64,000 bases of DNA from Stappia indica (GCF_009789575.1 NZ_CP046908.1:558001-622000), one strand, 5' to 3'; counted from the first letter of the stretch, positions 34,681-45,164 are shown. Notes: generated from the letters alone by a model not told the origin. Numbers and translations: made by a program.

Positions 34681-35048
34681 AGTCCCGCCTCTGATACGCC
34701 GTAAGCTGGATCCGTGAGTGCACAACCGGAAAACCACCGATTCCGCAGGGCCAAGGATAGCATCCCGCGTCCCCGGAACCAGTGCATTTTGCGAAAAAGT
34801 GCCATGGTTACCCTTGAGCAACAGTTTCCCCGGCTCACCGCGATTCGCAAGCCCGGACGAAAGGTGCTTGCAAAAGGCGTTTGCGAAAGATTGCAGACTT
34901 CCGTTGAAGTCGCCGCGCCAGGCCATATTCTCTTGCGCGGAACCCGGCGCCGCGCGCGTCGTTTCTTTCTTTTCGCGGGCACGTTCCGGCCGCTGCGCCA
35001 CGCTGGGGCCGGCCGCCGCGAAGCACCGCACAGCACGAAGGGGTATTC
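34681..35048. other. 368-bp divergent spacer upstream of csp and gloA
   Basis: No gene is seen. The middle (34780-34930) is locally less GC-rich than the surroundings, with TTTGCGAAAAAGTG-like sequence, and probably holds the promoters of both genes. A structured 5' leader for the cold-shock gene is plausible; none can be proven by eye. Confidence 0.35.
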
Positions 35049-35489
35049 ATGCGCTACCTGCACACCATGGTCCGCATCCGCGACATCGACGCATCGCTCG
35101 ATTTCTACTGCAACAAGATGGGCATGCAGGAGGTGCGCCGCATCGAGAGCGAGGCCGGCCGCTTCACGCTGATCTTCCTCGCCGCCTCCGAGGACGTGGA
35201 GGCCGTGAAGAACGGCCAGGCGCCGGCGCTGGAGCTCACCTACAACTGGGACCCGGAGGACTATCAGGGCGGCCGCAATTTCGGCCATCTCGCCTATGAG
35301 GTCGACGACATCTACGAGACCTGCGCCAGGCTGCAGGCCGCCGGCGTCACCATCAACCGCCCGCCGCGCGACGGCCGCATGGCCTTCGTCCGCTCGCCCG
35401 ACAACATCTCCATCGAGCTGCTGCAAAAGGGCGGCGCGCAGGAGCCGCAGGAGCCCTGGGCCTCCATGGGCAACACCGGCAGCTGGTAA
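35049..35489 (+). CDS. gloA: Lactoylglutathione lyase (glyoxalase I)
   Basis: A 146-residue glyoxalase that isomerises the methylglyoxal-glutathione hemithioacetal to S-lactoylglutathione. Metal ligands expected for GloA are visible: His in YLHTMVRIRD, Glu in ALELTYNW, His in NFGHLAYEVDD and Glu in ISIELLQ. Length fits the Ni-dependent bacterial class. GAAGGGG lies five bases before the ATG. It is monocistronic, with a terminator hairpin just downstream. Confidence 0.93.
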   Translation: MRYLHTMVRIRDIDASLDFYCNKMGMQEVRRIESEAGRFTLIFLAASEDVEAVKNGQAPALELTYNWDPEDYQGGRNFGHLAYEVDDIYETCARLQAAGVTINRPPRDGRMAFVRSPDNISIELLQKGGAQEPQEPWASMGNTGSW

Positions 35490-35502
35490 GCCCCGCCTTC
35501 CG

Positions 35503-35530
35503 GGAGGGGCGCAACGCGCCTCTCCCTTTC
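35503..35530 (+). terminator. Terminator hairpin after gloA
   Basis: A 10-bp stem GGAGGGGCGC / GCGCCTCTCC (one G-T pair) with loop AAC is followed by CTTTCC, 14 bp after the stop codon. The T tract is weak. Confidence 0.6.
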
Positions 35531-35628
35531 CTCGCAAGCCCCCTTCACGAGCCTGTGGACGATGCGTCACCTACCCCCTTGCCCGGCGCGAGAAAGCTGC
35601 TTATAACCCGCGCACATCGACGGACCGG

Positions 35629-35704
35629 GCGCCCATCGTCTAGCGGTCTAGGACGCCGCCCTTTCACGGCGGAAACACGGGTTCGAGTCCCGTTGGGCGT
35701 ACCA
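35629..35704 (+). tRNA. tRNA-Glu (TTC)
   Basis: The cloverleaf has acceptor GCGCCCA/TGGGCGT, anticodon stem CCGCC/GGCGG with loop CTTTCAC (anticodon TTC), T-arm ACGGG/CCCGT with TTCGAGT, and an encoded CCA. Confidence 0.96.
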
Positions 35705-35861
35705 CTCCGTCGTTGAACCCTCCCAAACATCGTTGCTGTACGTGATCGCCGCCTGCGGCGACACTGCGCCCCGGCAAGCCGGCGGCATCACGCCGTCACG
35801 CGCCCGCAACACCGCGCGGCTATACGGCGCCGTTCGCGACCACGAGGCAGGAGAGGACGAC

Positions 35862-37115
35862 GTGACGAGGAGTTCCCCCGCCCCGCAGCCGGCCGGCCCC
35901 CGCCCCGCGCAACACGCGCGCGGCAGCGCCAGCGAAGTCTTCCGCGCCTTCCTCAAGCTCGGCCTCACCTCCTTCGGCGGCCCGATCGCCCATCTCGGCT
36001 ATTTCCGCGAGGAGCTGGTGCTGCGCCGCAAGTGGCTGGACGAGGCCGCCTATGCCGATCTCGTCGCCCTGTGCCAGTTCCTGCCCGGTCCCGCCTCCAG
36101 CCAGGTCGGCTTCGCGCTCGGGCTGAGGCGCGCCGGCCCGCTCGGCGCGCTTGCCGCCTGGACCGCCTTCACCCTTCCCTCGGCGCTGCTGCTCGTCGCC
36201 TTCGCGCTCGGTGCGCCGCTGTTTTCCGGCCCCCTCGGCCAGGGCCTCGTTGCCGGGCTGAAGCTTGTGGCCGTCGCCATCGTCGCCCATGCGGTGCTCG
36301 GCATGGCCCGCGCCCTGTGCCCCGACCGGGAGCGCGCGACGCTGGCGCTTGCCGCCGCCGCGCTGGTGCTGCTGGTCGGCGGCCCGATGGCCCAGGTCGG
36401 CGCCATCGCCCTTGCCGCCCTCATCGGCCTCATTCTCAAGCTTCCCGGCGCCAGCCCCGCCCCCGGCCATCCGCAGGCCGCCCTCTCCCGCGCGCCCGTG
36501 TCCCGCCGCATCGGCTTTGCCTGCCTTGCGCTCTTCGTGCTGCTGCTGGTCGGCCTGCCGCTCGCCCAGCATCTGGCGCCCTCGCAGGCGCTGGCCGTGG
36601 TCGATGCCTTCTACCGCGCCGGCGCGCTGGTCTTCGGCGGCGGCCATGTGGTGCTGCCGCTGCTGGAGGCCGAGGTCGTGCGCGGCGGCTGGGTGAGCGC
36701 CGAGAGCTTCCTTGCCGGCTATGGCGCGGCACAGGCCGTGCCCGGCCCGCTCTTCACCTTCGCCGCCTATCTCGGCACGGTGATCGCCCTGCCGCCGAAC
36801 GGCATCGCCGGGGCGGGGCTGGCGCTGGTCGCCGTCTTCCTGCCCGGTCTGCTGCTGCTCGTCGGCGTGCTGCCGTTCTGGGAGGCGTTCCGCGCCCGCA
36901 CGGGCGCGCGCGCCGCGATGGCCGGGGCCAATGCCGCCGTCGTCGGCATTCTGGGCGCGGCGCTCTACGACCCGGTCTTCACCAGCGCGGTCACAACGCC
37001 GGCACAGTTCACCCTGGCGCTTGCCTGTTTCGTGCTGCTGACCGCGTGGAAGGCGCCGCCCTTTGTCGCGGTGCTGGTCGCCGGGCTCGGCGGCATGGCA
37101 ATCGCGGCCGCGTGA
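35862..37115 (+). CDS. chrA: Chromate transporter ChrA
   Basis: A 417-residue two-domain CHR-family ion transporter with about ten membrane helices. The N-terminal half opens FLKLGLTSFGGPIAHLGYFR, with the LCQFLPGPASSQVG motif; the C-terminal half has FGGGHVVLPLLEAEVV and GYGAAQAVPGPLFTFAAYLG. Both halves carry the FGG and PGP hallmarks of long-chain ChrA, which exports chromate. The GTG at 35862, with GAGAGG upstream, fits the conserved start; the frame from 35733 overlaps the region just after tRNA-Glu. A small YqaA-like gene follows 13 bp downstream. Regulation is not visible. Confidence 0.9.
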   Translation: MTRSSPAPQPAGPRPAQHARGSASEVFRAFLKLGLTSFGGPIAHLGYFREELVLRRKWLDEAAYADLVALCQFLPGPASSQVGFALGLRRAGPLGALAAWTAFTLPSALLLVAFALGAPLFSGPLGQGLVAGLKLVAVAIVAHAVLGMARALCPDRERATLALAAAALVLLVGGPMAQVGAIALAALIGLILKLPGASPAPGHPQAALSRAPVSRRIGFACLALFVLLLVGLPLAQHLAPSQALAVVDAFYRAGALVFGGGHVVLPLLEAEVVRGGWVSAESFLAGYGAAQAVPGPLFTFAAYLGTVIALPPNGIAGAGLALVAVFLPGLLLLVGVLPFWEAFRARTGARAAMAGANAAVVGILGAALYDPVFTSAVTTPAQFTLALACFVLLTAWKAPPFVAVLVAGLGGMAIAAA

Positions 37116-37128
37116 TGGTCGAGGCCTC

Positions 37129-37569
37129 ATGATGGTAGAGATCGGGGTCTATGGCGGGCTGTTTCTTTCGGCCCTCGGCGCGGCGACGCTGCTGCCGATG
37201 CAGTCGGAGGCGGTGCTGGCCGGCCTGCTGCTCAGCGGCCGGCCGGTCTTGCTGCTGATCGCCGTCGCCAGTCTCGGCAACACGCTCGGCGGGCTCGTCA
37301 ACTGGGCGCTGGGGCGGGGCATCGAGCGCTTCCGCCACCGCCGCTGGTTCCCGGTCGGCGAGGCGGCGCTTACCCGCGCGCAAGGCTGGTACGCCCGCTG
37401 GGGCAAGTGGTCGCTGCTTCTGTCCTGGATGCCGATCATCGGCGATCCGCTGACGCTTGCCGCCGGCGTGATGCGCGAGCGATTCGCGACCGTGCTGGTG
37501 CTGGTCGCCATCGCCAAGACCGGCCGCTATGCGGTGTTGGCCGCCGTCACGCTCGGCTTTTTCGGCTGA
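37129..37569 (+). CDS. YqaA-like (DedA/VTT-type) small membrane protein
   Basis: A 146-residue membrane protein with about four helices. FLSALGAATLLPMQSEAVLA and IAVASLGNTLGGLVNWALGR are typical of the YqaA family, a short branch of the DedA superfamily, as is the re-entrant region WMPIIGDPLTLAAGVMRE. DedA proteins handle membrane lipids or ions; the role here is unknown. Tandem ATGs at 37129 and 37132 are both possible. It lies 13 bp after chrA and is probably co-transcribed. Confidence 0.8.
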   Translation: MMVEIGVYGGLFLSALGAATLLPMQSEAVLAGLLLSGRPVLLLIAVASLGNTLGGLVNWALGRGIERFRHRRWFPVGEAALTRAQGWYARWGKWSLLLSWMPIIGDPLTLAAGVMRERFATVLVLVAIAKTGRYAVLAAVTLGFFG

Positions 37570-37575
37570 GCCGCT

Positions 37576-38355
37576 TCAGGCAAGAGCCACCACGGAGGAA
37601 ATCGTCCTGGACGCATCGGTAATCGCCGGCACCAGCTCGCGCAGCACCCGCTCCTCGCTCCATTCGGGGATGTAGACCGGCATGCTGATCGCCGCGACCG
37701 CCTGGCGGTTGGCGCCGATCACCGGCGCGGCGATGACGATCTCCTGCAGCATGATCTGCTGGTTGGTGATGACATAGCCGTCGCGCTGCGCCTGGGCGAC
37801 GCGCGCCCGTACCACTTGCGGATCCTGGCAGGTGAAGGGCGTCACCGGCTCCGGCAGGCCCGGCTCCATCATCCGCTCCAGCACCTCTGGCGGCGAGAAG
37901 GCCGCGATCACCTGCCCCACCGCCGTCACCGCCGCCGGCTGGCGCACGCCGATCAGCGTCGTGTCGTAGGCAAGGCTGGTGTGTGGGATCCGCGCCTTGT
38001 AGACGACCTCGTGCCCGTCCAGCACGCCGAGATTGACGGTGGTGCGCAGCGTCCGGCTGACCTCGATCATCCGCGGCAGCGCGCGCTCCAGCAGCCGGTC
38101 GTGGATCAGGAACGCATAGGCGAGGTCGAGCATCCTCAGGCCCGGGCGATAGCGGCGGGTCTTGTCGTCGCGGTCGAGATAGCCGAGCGCGTGCAGCGTG
38201 TAGGTCAGCCGCTGCGCCGCGCTCTTCTCCAGCCCGGCGGCCTCGGCGATCTCGGTCAGGCTCAGCGCCACATGGTGGTCGCGAAACAGCGCCAGCACCC
38301 GCATGCCCCGCTCCAGCGTGCTTGCCAGCACCGGCGGCCTGGTCTGTTCGGTCAT
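37576..38355 (-). CDS. IclR-family transcriptional regulator
   Basis: A 259-residue regulator with an N-terminal winged HTH (about 12-75; RDHHVALSLTEIAEAAGLEK followed by SAAQRLTYTLHALGY) and a C-terminal IclR effector domain (about 85-255). It ends six bases from the convergent YqaA-like gene. It faces the peptide ABC importer and enolase-superfamily operon across a 300-bp spacer with repeated TCGAT elements, so local control of that operon is the natural role. The ATG at 38355 gives the family start; the frame extends upstream into the operator region. Confidence 0.9.
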   Translation of the reverse strand: MTEQTRPPVLASTLERGMRVLALFRDHHVALSLTEIAEAAGLEKSAAQRLTYTLHALGYLDRDDKTRRYRPGLRMLDLAYAFLIHDRLLERALPRMIEVSRTLRTTVNLGVLDGHEVVYKARIPHTSLAYDTTLIGVRQPAAVTAVGQVIAAFSPPEVLERMMEPGLPEPVTPFTCQDPQVVRARVAQAQRDGYVITNQQIMLQEIVIAAPVIGANRQAVAAISMPVYIPEWSEERVLRELVPAITDASRTISSVVALA

Positions 38356-38532
38356 CTTGCAACCATCTCCCGCAGGCGCTCCTTGTCGCTTTCCCGCAAT
38401 CCGGGCGCGGGAAAAATCCACCGCCCGTTTCGCCGGCAAAAACCGGAGCACCATGAATGCCTTGGTCTGTCCCGCGCGCCCGTAACCCTGGGTCGGGACG
38501 ACATTTCCCTAAGCCGCACGACAGGGCGCCGC

Positions 38533-38625
38533 TTGACAAGCAATAAGTTGTCACATTTAAATATCAATGTCGATAATCACTATTCGATAGCGACTACAAA
38601 ATATCGATCACAAAAAGTGTCGATC
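38533..38625 (+). promoter_or_regulatory. AT-rich promoter/operator region of the peptide ABC operon
   Basis: TTGACA at 38533-38538 is followed 17-18 bp later by TTTAAAT, a plausible sigma-70 promoter. Downstream, TCGAT recurs at 38570, 38584, 38604 and 38620 within AT-rich sequence, including ATATCGATCACAAAAAGTG. The pattern is compatible with an IclR-type operator. It lies between the IclR gene and the binding-protein gene. Confidence 0.55.
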
Positions 38626-38655
38626 AAAGGGCGATCCAGCGCCCAGGAGGTCCCC

Positions 38656-40209
38656 ATGTCCCTTAGTATGTCCCTGAAGTCTCTCAAGCTCGGCACCGCG
38701 CTCGCCGCTGCCCTGGTGCTGTCGGCACCGTTCGGCACCGCGCTTGCAGGTCCGGACGACAACAGCCTGATCTGGTCCGCCCAGAAGGAGCTGACCGCCG
38801 CCGACACCTATTTCGACACCTCCCGCGAGGCGGTCGTCGTCGCCCAGCACGTCTATGACGGTCTCGTCTTCTGGGATCAGGACGCGCAGGAGTTCAAACC
38901 GCTGCTGGCGACCGAATGGCGCCAGATCGACCCGCTGACGCTGGAATTCGACCTGCGCGAGGGCGTCACCTTCCACGACGGCAGCAGCTTCGGCCCGAAG
39001 GATGTGGTCTACACGCTGAACTTCGTCATCGACGAGAAGAACGGCGTTCTCAACTACGGCGACATCAAGTGGATCAAGTCGGCCGAGGCCGTCGGCGAGC
39101 GCACCGTGCGCATCCAGCTGAACGAGCCCTTCCCGGCCGCCCTCTCCTACCTGGCGCTGGTCCTGCCGATCGTGCCGGACGGCCATTTCGACAAGGCCGA
39201 GACCGGCAGCGACGGCACCAAGCGCTTCGCCGCCGTGCCCCCGGTCGGCACCGGTCCCTACAAGGTGACGAGCTTCGGCAATGGCGACACGGTCGTCATG
39301 GAGGCGAACGAGGCCTATTTCGACGGTCCCAAGGGCAAGCCGCAGATCGCCAAGCTGACCTACCGCACCATCACCGACGCGGCGACACAGATCGCCGAGC
39401 TGATGACCGGCGGCATCGACTGGGTCTGGGGCATCAGCAACGACCAGGCCGAGAACCTTGCCCAGGCGCCGCACCTGACCTCGGTCAACGCGCCGACCAT
39501 GCGCATCAGCTACCTGACCTTCGACCTGAAGGGCACCAGCGGCACCGATGTCTTCACGAACGTCAAGGTCCGCCAGGCCGTCGGCCATGCGATCGACCGC
39601 GCCCGCATCGCCAAGTACCTGATGGGCGAGAACAGCCAGGTGGTGAACGCCGCCTGCCATCCGAGCCAGTTCGGCTGCACCGACGACGTCGCGGCCTATG
39701 ACTACGACCCGGAAAAGGCCAAGGCCCTGCTCGCGGAGGCCGGCAAGGCGGACGGCTTCTCCTTCGACCTCTACGGCTATCGCGACCGCGAAGTCACCGA
39801 GGCGATCATGGGCGATCTCGCCAAGGTCGGCATCAAGGCCAACCTGCGCTGGCTGCAGTATTCCGCCGCCCGCGACATGATCCGCGAAGGCAAGGCGCCG
39901 GTCGCCAACATGACCTGGGGTTCGTCCTCGATCCCGGACGTGTCGGCCATCACCAGCTACTTCTTCGGCGGCGGCCCGGACGATCCGGCCAAGGACCCGG
40001 CCCTGCAGGAGGCCATCCGCCGCGCCGACCTGTCCAGCGACCGCGACGTGCGCCTCGCCAGCTATGCCGAGGCCCTGCAGCTGATCGCCGACGAGGCCTA
40101 CTGGCTGCCGCTGTTCAGCTACACCAAGAACTACAGCTACAACGCTCAGCTCGACTTCACCCCGTCGGCTGACGAATTGCCCCGCTTCTACGCGACCAGC
40201 TGGAAGTAA
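38656..40209 (+). CDS. Peptide-type ABC transporter substrate-binding protein (SBP_bac_5)
   Basis: A 517-residue periplasmic protein of the DppA/OppA family. A signal peptide of about 31 residues (KLGTALAAALVLSAP, ending near TALAG) leads into a mature part with EFDLREGVTFHDGSSFGPKD, the family signature, then PPVGTGPYKV and the C-terminal lobe VRQAVGHAIDRARIAKY. It should bind di-/oligopeptides or a related N-acyl amino acid. AGGAGG lies five bases before the ATG at 38656, fixing the start against the much longer open frame. First gene of the operon under the facing IclR regulator. Confidence 0.93.
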   Translation: MSLSMSLKSLKLGTALAAALVLSAPFGTALAGPDDNSLIWSAQKELTAADTYFDTSREAVVVAQHVYDGLVFWDQDAQEFKPLLATEWRQIDPLTLEFDLREGVTFHDGSSFGPKDVVYTLNFVIDEKNGVLNYGDIKWIKSAEAVGERTVRIQLNEPFPAALSYLALVLPIVPDGHFDKAETGSDGTKRFAAVPPVGTGPYKVTSFGNGDTVVMEANEAYFDGPKGKPQIAKLTYRTITDAATQIAELMTGGIDWVWGISNDQAENLAQAPHLTSVNAPTMRISYLTFDLKGTSGTDVFTNVKVRQAVGHAIDRARIAKYLMGENSQVVNAACHPSQFGCTDDVAAYDYDPEKAKALLAEAGKADGFSFDLYGYRDREVTEAIMGDLAKVGIKANLRWLQYSAARDMIREGKAPVANMTWGSSSIPDVSAITSYFFGGGPDDPAKDPALQEAIRRADLSSDRDVRLASYAEALQLIADEAYWLPLFSYTKNYSYNAQLDFTPSADELPRFYATSWK

Positions 40210-40217
40210 CGGCAAGG

Positions 40218-40260
40218 ACCGGTGCCGCGCCCGGATGCGGCACCGGTTCGCTTCGCTTTT
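40218..40260 (+). terminator. Intercistronic hairpin after the binding-protein gene
   Basis: An 11-bp stem ACCGGTGCCGC / GCGGCACCGGT with an eight-base loop is followed by TCGCTTCGCTTTT. It starts nine bases after the stop and probably reduces read-through into the permease genes, so the binding protein is made in excess. Confidence 0.7.
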
Positions 40261-40454
40261 CTGTCTGCCAGAGTATCCTGACCCGTATCCTGACCGCCAG
40301 CCCGGCGCGCCCTTGCGCGTTGCCGGAACGGTCTTCGCTTGGCGCATGATACCTGCGCGGCAACGGCGCTGCCTGCGGTTCGCCGCAGCCGCCGCCCCTA
40401 CCGGCCCCAATCGAAGGCCTCTCGTCGAAGGTCCAGACCAGTCAAAGGCCCGGC

Positions 40455-41372
40455 ATGATCCGCTTCACCCTCAAACGCCTGGCGATCGCAGCGCTCGTTG
40501 CCCTCGTCGTCTCCGGCATCAGCTTCGGCCTGATGTTCGTGTCCGGCGATCCCGCCATCGCCATCGCCGGCGAGGGCGCGACGGAAGACGACATCGCCGT
40601 CATCCGCGCCCGCTACGGCTTCGACCGTCCGATCCCGGTGCAATATGCCGAATGGATCGGCCGCGCCGTCCAGGGCAATTTCGGCGACAGCATCTATTTC
40701 AGCAAGCCGGTGGTCGACCTTCTGGCCGAGCGCTTCCCGGCCACCGCGACGCTCGGCGTGCTGGCCATCGGCGTCGCCATCCTGCTGGCGATCCCGCTCG
40801 GCATCATCGCCGCCATCCGCCAGAACCGCCTGCCCGACCGCGCCGCACTCACCTTCGGCACCATCGGCCAGGCGACGCCCAGCTTCTGGCTCGGCCTGAT
40901 GCTGATCTGGCTCTTCGCGGTCAAGCTGCGGGTGCTGCCGGTCTCGGGCTCGCAGACGCTCGCCCATTTCGTGCTGCCCGCCCTGGTGCTCGGCTACTAC
41001 GCCGCGCCCTCCATGCTGCGCCTGTGCCGCGCCGGCATGATCGACGCGCTCTCCTCCGACTATGTGCGCACCGCCCGCGCCAAGGGCCTGCTGCCCCGTC
41101 AGGTGATCTTCGGCCACGCGATCCGCAACGCCATCCTGCCGGTGATCAGCGTCGCGGCGGTCGAGTTCGGCTTCATCCTCGGCGGCTCGGTCGTGGTGGA
41201 GAGCGTCTTCGGCATCCGCGGCATCGGCCTGCTGGCCTGGGAAAGCATCGCCCGCAACGACTTCCCCACCATTCAGGCGATCATTCTCGTCTACGCCATG
41301 ATCTATGTCTGGCTGACCTTCCTCGCGGATGTGATCAATGCCTGGCTCGATCCCCGCATCCGCGTGAGCTGA
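40455..41372 (+). CDS. Peptide-type ABC transporter permease (DppB-like)
   Basis: A 305-residue permease with about six helices. The N-terminus FTLKRLAIAALVALVVSGIS is the first helix typical of DppB/OppB proteins, followed by MFVSGDPA. The EAA loop region DYVRTARAKGLLPRQVIFGH and AILPVISVAAVEFGFILGGS identify the inner-membrane component. It pairs with the next gene. Its spacing of about 245 bp from the binding-protein gene contains the hairpin. Confidence 0.93.
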   Translation: MIRFTLKRLAIAALVALVVSGISFGLMFVSGDPAIAIAGEGATEDDIAVIRARYGFDRPIPVQYAEWIGRAVQGNFGDSIYFSKPVVDLLAERFPATATLGVLAIGVAILLAIPLGIIAAIRQNRLPDRAALTFGTIGQATPSFWLGLMLIWLFAVKLRVLPVSGSQTLAHFVLPALVLGYYAAPSMLRLCRAGMIDALSSDYVRTARAKGLLPRQVIFGHAIRNAILPVISVAAVEFGFILGGSVVVESVFGIRGIGLLAWESIARNDFPTIQAIILVYAMIYVWLTFLADVINAWLDPRIRVS

Positions 41373-41376
41373 TCCC

Positions 41377-42281
41377 ATGAGCACAAACACATCCTCGATC
41401 CCGGCGGCACCGGCCCGCCTGCCCCATCCCTCGCCGCGTCGCATCCTGCTCAAGCGTGCGAGGGAACACCGCGGCCTCGTGATCGGCGGCGCCATCGTGC
41501 TGGCGGTCGTGCTGATCGCCCTCTTCGCACCGCTGATCGCCCCGCACGATCCATACGCCCAGGACCTGTCGAAGCGGCTGCTGCCGCCGGTCTGGTCCGA
41601 AAAGGGCAGCTGGGAGCACATCTTCGGCACCGATGCCCTGGGGCGCGACTATCTCTCGCGCATCCTGTTCGGCGCCCGGGTCTCGCTGCTGATCGGCATT
41701 TCCGCCGCCATCGGCTCCGGGCTGATCGGCACGACGCTCGGCCTGCTCGCCGGCTATTTCGGCGGCCGCGTCGACAGCGTCGTCACCTTCATCGTCTCGG
41801 TGCGCCTGGCGCTGCCGGTGGTGCTGGTGGCGCTGGCCGTCGTCTCCCTGTTCGGCGGCGATCTGTGGATCGTCGTCACGGTGCTCAGCCTGCTGCTGTG
41901 GGACCGCTTCGCCGTCGTCGTGCGCTCCGCCACCCAGCAGCTGCGCAACCAGGAATTCGTCACCGCCGCCCGCGCCATGGGCGCCTCCACCCCGCGCATT
42001 CTGATCGTCGAGCTGCTGCCCAACCTCATCGGCCCGCTCGTCGTCATCGGCTCGCTGGAGGTCGCCCACGCCATCCTGCTGGAATCGGCGCTCTCCTTCC
42101 TCGGCCTCGGTGTCCAGCCGCCCACCCCGTCCTGGGGCCTGATGGTCTCGGAAGGCAAGGGCCTCGTCTTCTTCGACGCCCGCCTCATCGCCCTGCCCGG
42201 CGCCGCCATCGCCATCCTGGTGCTCGGCATCAACCTGATCGGCGACGGCCTTCGCGACGTGCTCACCCCGGAGGGCCGGTC

Positions 42282-42285
<4 letters not shown>
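41377..42285 (+). CDS. Peptide-type ABC transporter permease (DppC-like)
   Basis: A 302-residue permease. A cytoplasmic N-terminus of about 40 residues, helix VIGGAIVLAVVLIALFAPLI and HDPYAQDLSKRLLPP are typical of DppC/OppC, as is HIFGTDALGRDYLSRILFGA. The EAA loop reads EFVTAARAMGASTPRILIVE. It starts four bases after the DppB-like gene and overlaps the ATPase gene by an ATGA, so expression is coupled. Confidence 0.93.
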
Positions 42286-43129
<844 letters not shown>

Positions 43130-43133
<4 letters not shown>

Positions 43134-43942
43134 GCGAGAAAGTCATGAGCGACATCGTCATGGAACTGCGCGACGTGCGCCGCACCTATAGCCTCAGCGG
43201 CGGCATGTTCGGCAAGCCGCGCGATCTGCATGCGCTCGACGGCGTCAGCCTTCAGCTGCATCGCGGCGAGGTTCTGGCGCTGGTCGGCGAATCCGGTTCC
43301 GGCAAGAGCACCCTGTCGCGCATTCTGCTCGGGCTCGAGGCCCCCACCTCCGGCGAGGTCTTCCTCGACGGCGCGCCGGTCGCCTCGATCCGCCGCCGCG
43401 CCTTCGCCGCCCGCGTCCAGCCGGTGTTCCAGGATCCCTATTCCTCGCTCAACCCGCGCAAGACCGTGCGCCAGATCATCGAGGCGCCGCTGGTCATCGC
43501 CGGCGGGGTCGCGGCGTCCGAGCGGCTGCGCCGGGTGCGCGAGCTGCTCGACATCCTGCGCATGCCGGAGCGCATGCTGGAGGCCTATCCGAGCCAGATG
43601 TCCGGCGGCCAGCGCCAGCGCGTCGCGATCGCCCGCGCGCTGATCTCGCGGCCCGAGATCGTCGTGTGCGACGAGCCGACCTCCGCGCTCGACGTCTCCG
43701 TGCAGGCGGAGGTTCTCAACCTCCTGATGGAGCTGCGGGCCGAGTTCGGCCTCACCTATCTCTTCATCAGCCACGATCTTGCGGTGGTCGAATACATCGC
43801 CGACCGGGTCGCGGTCATGCAGTCGGGCCGCCTCGTCGAGGTGGCGGGCGCCGAAGCCCTCTTCGCCGCCCCGCAGCACGACTACACCCGCCGCCTGCTC
43901 GCCTCCGCGCTCACCGTGCCGGCTGCCAGCCCGAACACCTGA
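43130..43942 (+). CDS. Peptide-type ABC transporter ATP-binding protein (DppF-like)
   Basis: A 270-residue ATPase with Walker [24 protein letters not shown] at the Q-loop, signature [15 protein letters not shown], Walker [13 protein letters not shown] and [16 protein letters not shown]. Together with the DppD-like protein it completes the importer. Two further in-frame ATGs lie just after the chosen one (43145 and 43160); 43130 is favoured by the ATGA coupling. Confidence 0.92.
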
Positions 43943-44011
43943 ATCTTCTGCGTTTCCCGAAGCCGCCCCCCCTTGTCCGGCCGGCTTCCCGCTACCCAAA
44001 AGGTCACTGAA

Positions 44012-45154
44012 ATGACACGCCCCATCGCCGCCCGGCAATTGCCCCTCACCATCGACAGCGCCGAACTGCACATCGTCCGCCTGCCGCTGATCTCGCCCTT
44101 CACCACCTCCACCGGCACCATGCACGAGAAGGTGTTTCCGCTGCTGGTGCTGAAGTCCGGCGAGCTGGAAGGCTATGCCGAGGGCGTGATGGACCCGCTG
44201 CCCGACTATCTCGACGACACCATCTCCGCCACCACCTACTTCCTGCGCGAGGCGATCCTGCCCAACGTCGTCGGCAAAAGCTTCGAGAACCCGCAGGAGC
44301 TGGAAAAGGTGCTCGCCCCCTGGCGCGGCCACTGGATGGCCAAGGCCACCGTCGAGATGGCGTTCTGGGACCTGTGGGCCAAGGCGCTCGGCCTGCCGCT
44401 CAAGACCCTGCTCGGCGGCACCGGCGACAAGGTCGCCGTCGGCGTCTCGCTCGGCCTGCAGGACATCGAGGCGACCGTCGAGGCGGCCAAGCGCCACCAC
44501 GCGCAAGGCTACAAGCGCATCAAGCTGAAGATCGAGCCGGGCCACGATGTCGAGCTCGTCGCCAGGGTCCGCGCCGCCCTGCCGGACGCGCGCATGAGCG
44601 TCGATGCCAACACCGCCTATTCGCTCGCGGATCTGCGCGTGCTGAAGGCGCTCGACGCCTACGACCTGGAATATATCGAGCAGCCGCTCGCCTATGACGA
44701 CATCCACGACCACGCCGTGCTGCAGTCGCGCATCGCCACGGCCGTCTGCCTCGACGAGAGCATCCGCTCGGCTGCCGACGCGCGCAAGGCGCTGGCGAGC
44801 GATGCCGCCCGCGTCGTCAACATCAAGGTCGGGCGCGTCGGCGGCCATCTCGAAGCCCGGCGCATCCATGACATCGCCGAGGCCTGGAGCGTCCCGGTTT
44901 GGTGCGGCGGCATGCTGGAATCGGGCATCGGCCGTGCCCACAACATCCACATGTCGACCCTGCCGAACTTCCGCAAGCCCGGCGACACGTCGAGCGCGCG
45001 GCGCTATTTCCGCAAGGACCTGACGGTGGAATGGCTGGAGACCGAGGACGGCATGATGCCGGTTCCGGAAGGCCCCGGCATCGGCGTGCGCCTCGACCGG
45101 GAGTTCCTGGAGAGCATCTCCAGCGAGCGCGAGACCTTCGGCGCGGCGGCGTAA
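44012..45154 (+). CDS. Enolase-superfamily protein, OSBS/N-acylamino acid racemase type
   Basis: A 380-residue muconate-lactonising-subgroup enolase. Catalytic K171 and K173 (KLKIE), metal ligands D198, E223 and D248, and K272 (NIKVGR) are all present. The barrel end GGMLESGIGRAHNIHMSTLP is typical of the o-succinylbenzoate synthase / N-succinylamino acid racemase group, not of dipeptide epimerases, which carry a DxD motif there. No other menaquinone gene is near. Following the peptide ABC genes and facing an IclR regulator, it probably racemises an imported N-acyl amino acid (inference). AAAGG precedes the ATG. Confidence 0.85.
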   Translation: MTRPIAARQLPLTIDSAELHIVRLPLISPFTTSTGTMHEKVFPLLVLKSGELEGYAEGVMDPLPDYLDDTISATTYFLREAILPNVVGKSFENPQELEKVLAPWRGHWMAKATVEMAFWDLWAKALGLPLKTLLGGTGDKVAVGVSLGLQDIEATVEAAKRHHAQGYKRIKLKIEPGHDVELVARVRAALPDARMSVDANTAYSLADLRVLKALDAYDLEYIEQPLAYDDIHDHAVLQSRIATAVCLDESIRSAADARKALASDAARVVNIKVGRVGGHLEARRIHDIAEAWSVPVWCGGMLESGIGRAHNIHMSTLPNFRKPGDTSSARRYFRKDLTVEWLETEDGMMPVPEGPGIGVRLDREFLESISSERETFGAAA

Positions 45155-45164
45155 GCGCCCGCCC

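Noticed and set aside
35733-35861. Upstream start for chrA at 35733
   Set aside because: The extra 43 residues are not membrane-like and begin just after tRNA-Glu; the GTG at 35862 has a good ribosome site.
37816-38655. Extension of the binding-protein frame upstream of 38656
   Set aside because: The extended frame crosses the IclR gene and the operator region; AGGAGG and a signal peptide fix the start at 38656.
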